Source: an uncultured Treponema sp. (lineage in GTDB: Bacteria > Spirochaetota > Spirochaetia > Treponematales > Treponemataceae). From it: a stretch of DNA of 7,063 nt. The stretch spans positions 1-7,063 of the forward strand of contig CAMAFU010000093.1 in the NCBI GenBank assembly GCA_945833725.1, given 5' to 3'. Made by a program: the position numbers and the translations under genes. Below are positions 5,409 through 7,063 of this stretch, one piece after another (positions within the stretch are counted from its first letter, which is position 1; each line of letters opens with the position of its first letter). The notes below the pieces were generated by a model, which did not search any database, was not told the DNA's origin, and was given only the letters and a program-made list of their open reading frames with translations.

Positions 5409-6074
5409 ATGTCAAATATTTCTTTCAAGAAAATTATTTTCGGGCTCTGCGTGCTTTTTTTGTGCGGCGGGGCATTTTGTGCTCCTTCTGAAAACTCTGA
5501 ATCTGGTAATGTAAGTGTTTCGGAAAAAGATTCTGAGCAGACTATAAATCTTTACTCTGATCCTGAAGATATTTCAATTAATCTCAATAGAAAAACTTCA
5601 GCAACTTCTTCTGACGGCGGAAAAAAATCTTATTCTGCCGTTTTTGTGCTTATAAAAATGGTGCTGGCGCTGGTAGTTGTGGCCGGAATAATTTACGGTG
5701 TTTTCTATCTTTTAAAAAAATCTGTAAAATCTGTAAATGACAATGACCCTTTTTTGCGTAAGGTTTCTCAAATTACTTTAACTCCCGGAAAAACCGTTCA
5801 AATTGTTACTCTGCAGGATAATGCCTATATTTTAGGTGTAAGTGATCAGAGCATAAATCTTATTGGCAAGGTTGAAGATCGGGAACTGGTAAATGCCATG
5901 AACCTTTATGCAGATAAATCTTCCGGAAATTCAAAGCCAAAATCTTTTTCGGAAATCCTTAATATTTTTATGCCCGGTTCCAGCAAAAATACAAATATAG
6001 AAGAAAAAATTGGTGAAGACGAAGATGCAATGAGTTTTATCAGGGCTCAGAATCAGCGTCTTGAACAGGAATAG
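5409..6074 (+). CDS. fliO: Flagellar export-gate assembly protein FliO (also called FliZ)
   Basis: FliO helps assemble the FliP ring of the type III export gate. The protein has 221 residues from the preferred start. It has an N-terminal basic and hydrophobic segment (residues 7-25) that looks like a signal sequence, though the cleavage site is unclear and no convincing lipobox is present. A Ser/Asp-rich extracytoplasmic stretch (26-74) follows, then a membrane span at about 77-101 ending in LLKKSVK, and a cytoplasmic domain. The domain shows the family pattern: ITLTPGKTVQIVTLQDNAYILGVSDQ at 122-147, then INLIGKV. Placement directly before fliP (8-bp gap) supports the call. FliO is poorly conserved, so the assignment rests on domain layout plus position. 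The name fliZ used in Treponema and Bacillus differs from the unrelated enterobacterial regulator FliZ. Confidence 0.88.
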   Translation: MSNISFKKIIFGLCVLFLCGGAFCAPSENSESGNVSVSEKDSEQTINLYSDPEDISINLNRKTSATSSDGGKKSYSAVFVLIKMVLALVVVAGIIYGVFYLLKKSVKSVNDNDPFLRKVSQITLTPGKTVQIVTLQDNAYILGVSDQSINLIGKVEDRELVNAMNLYADKSSGNSKPKSFSEILNIFMPGSSKNTNIEEKIGEDEDAMSFIRAQNQRLEQE

Positions 6075-6082
6075 AGGCCGAA

Positions 6083-6922
6083 ATGAAAAAAAGTATTTTT
6101 CTTTTGATTGTAATCTTTTTATGTTCTTTTGTTTCTTTTGCCCAAACTTCCCAAAACAGAAATTTTCCCCGGGGAAGTACTGATGGTACTACGGAACGGA
6201 ATATGGACATTCGGGGCATTGATATTCCTAATGTGGATATTAGGATTACGCGGCCTGAATCTGGCGGGGAAGTGGCTTTCAGCCTTCAGGTTCTGCTTCT
6301 TCTTACAATTCTTTCTCTGGCTCCAAGCATTTTAATTTTAACAACATGTTTTCTTCGCTTTTCTATTGTACTTGATTTTATAAAAAGGGCTCTTTCTTTG
6401 CAGCAGGTTCCTCCTACATCTGTGCTTAATGGCATCGCTCTTTTTATGACGCTTTTTGTAATGTGGCCTGTATTTTCACAAATATATACAAAATCTTTTA
6501 AACCTCTTGGAGAGGGGCAGATTTCTATAGAACAGGCTTACAGGGAGGCAGAAAAGCCGCTTAAAACTTTTATGATGAGTCAGATGAATACTTCTACAGG
6601 TATTGACTATCTTGGTACTTTTACATCTCTGGCAAAAATTGACAAAGTAGAAACTTTAAATGATATTCCGCTTTATGTAATGATTCCTTCGTATATTCTG
6701 CATGAACTTACTGTAGCTTTTAAAATAGGCATTATCCTTTACATTCCGTTTATCGTAATTGATATGGTTGTTGCCAGCATATTAATGAGTATGGGTATGA
6801 TGATGCTTCCGCCTGTTCAGATTTCCATGCCTTTTAAACTTATGCTTTTTGTTCTGGTTGACGGTTGGGGACTTTTGACTCAGCAGCTGTTTGCTTCCGT
6901 AATGCAGAATCTTGGTTTTTGA
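6083..6922 (+). CDS. fliP: Flagellar type III export-gate protein FliP
   Basis: FliP forms the central pentameric core of the flagellar export gate in the inner membrane, with FliQ and FliR. The 279 residues include a cleavable-looking signal peptide (1-20, ending SFA before QTSQ) and a polar linker (21-62) with IDIPNVDIRI. The conserved core follows, with spans at about 66-92, 112-132, 205-235 and 247-270. Family signatures are clear: APSILILTTCFLRF at 80-93, LNGIALFMTLFVMWPV at 115-130, HELTVAFKIG at 207-216 with IPFIVID at 221-227, and MMMLPPVQISMPFKLMLFVL with the VDGW motif at 239-262. TAGAGG at 6072-6077, including the fliO stop, is the ribosome site. Complete and well conserved. Confidence 0.97.
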   Translation: MKKSIFLLIVIFLCSFVSFAQTSQNRNFPRGSTDGTTERNMDIRGIDIPNVDIRITRPESGGEVAFSLQVLLLLTILSLAPSILILTTCFLRFSIVLDFIKRALSLQQVPPTSVLNGIALFMTLFVMWPVFSQIYTKSFKPLGEGQISIEQAYREAEKPLKTFMMSQMNTSTGIDYLGTFTSLAKIDKVETLNDIPLYVMIPSYILHELTVAFKIGIILYIPFIVIDMVVASILMSMGMMMLPPVQISMPFKLMLFVLVDGWGLLTQQLFASVMQNLGF

Positions 6923-6962
6923 TGGACAGTATTGAAATTAAAAATGATGCAGGAGGCCTGGT

Positions 6963-7063
6963 ATGGTCGGTTATTTAAGGGAAAGTATAGTTCAGGTTTT
7001 GATAATGTGCGGACCTGTTTTAATTGGTGCACTGGTTATAGGTCTTATTGTGGCGATTTTTCA
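6963..7063 (+). CDS. fliQ: Flagellar type III export-gate protein FliQ, N-terminal part (cut by right edge)
   Basis: The frame starts at an ATG six bases after AGGAGG (6951-6956) and remains open to the window edge, giving 33 complete codons. The translation begins MVGYLRESIVQVL and continues into a hydrophobic span containing PVLIGALVIGLIVAIF. This is the first membrane helix of FliQ, with the conserved P-L---L--GL-V-IF pattern. FliQ is a small two-span gate protein of about 90 residues that packs around FliP and FliR. Immediate position after fliP is near universal. The rest of the gene, and presumably fliR and flhB, lie to the right. Confidence 0.93.
   Translation, partial: MVGYLRESIVQVLIMCGPVLIGALVIGLIVAIF

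Overview
The window is a stretch of a spirochaete flagellar operon, most likely from a Treponema. The gene order flbD-motA-motB-fliL-fliM-fliY-fliO-fliP-fliQ is that of the Treponema fla operon. The switch protein is the long FliY type rather than a short FliN, and the genes are AT-rich with strong purine Shine-Dalgarno sites. All genes are on the + strand. The species cannot be named from the sequence alone.

Layout: positions 1-450 hold the 3' end of an unrecognised gene whose start lies left of the window. It is not flgE, the usual left neighbour of flbD in this operon. A 72-bp gap with a possible sigma-28 -10 box follows, then flbD (523-720), motA (772-1554) and motB (1560-2300). A 145-bp non-coding gap (2301-2445) carries a better sigma-28-like promoter, a small hairpin and a tandem repeat. 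Then come fliL (2446-3003), fliM (3026-4060) and fliY (4053-5237, overlapping fliM by 8 bp). A 171-bp gap (5238-5408) follows, containing a strikingly GC-rich, structured island. The window closes with fliO (5409-6074), fliP (6083-6922) and the first 33 codons of fliQ (6963 to the right edge).

How the genes work together: MotA and MotB form the stator, which uses ion flow to push on the rotor and is anchored to peptidoglycan by MotB. FliL is a single-span membrane protein associated with stators, and the small FlbD/SwrD-type protein is linked to motor power in Bacillus. FliM and FliY are the C-ring switch; both carry an N-terminal motif for binding phosphorylated CheY, so chemotaxis input enters here. 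FliO, FliP and FliQ belong to the type III export gate that secretes flagellar subunits; in spirochaetes the filaments are periplasmic.

The genes themselves look intact and conventional, and I found no clear new system. The points worth a second look are mostly non-coding or low-complexity: the GC-rich island between fliY and fliO, two sigma-28-like boxes placed in the two gaps upstream of flbD and fliL, a methionine-rich repeated linker in FliY, and the non-flgE gene at the left edge.
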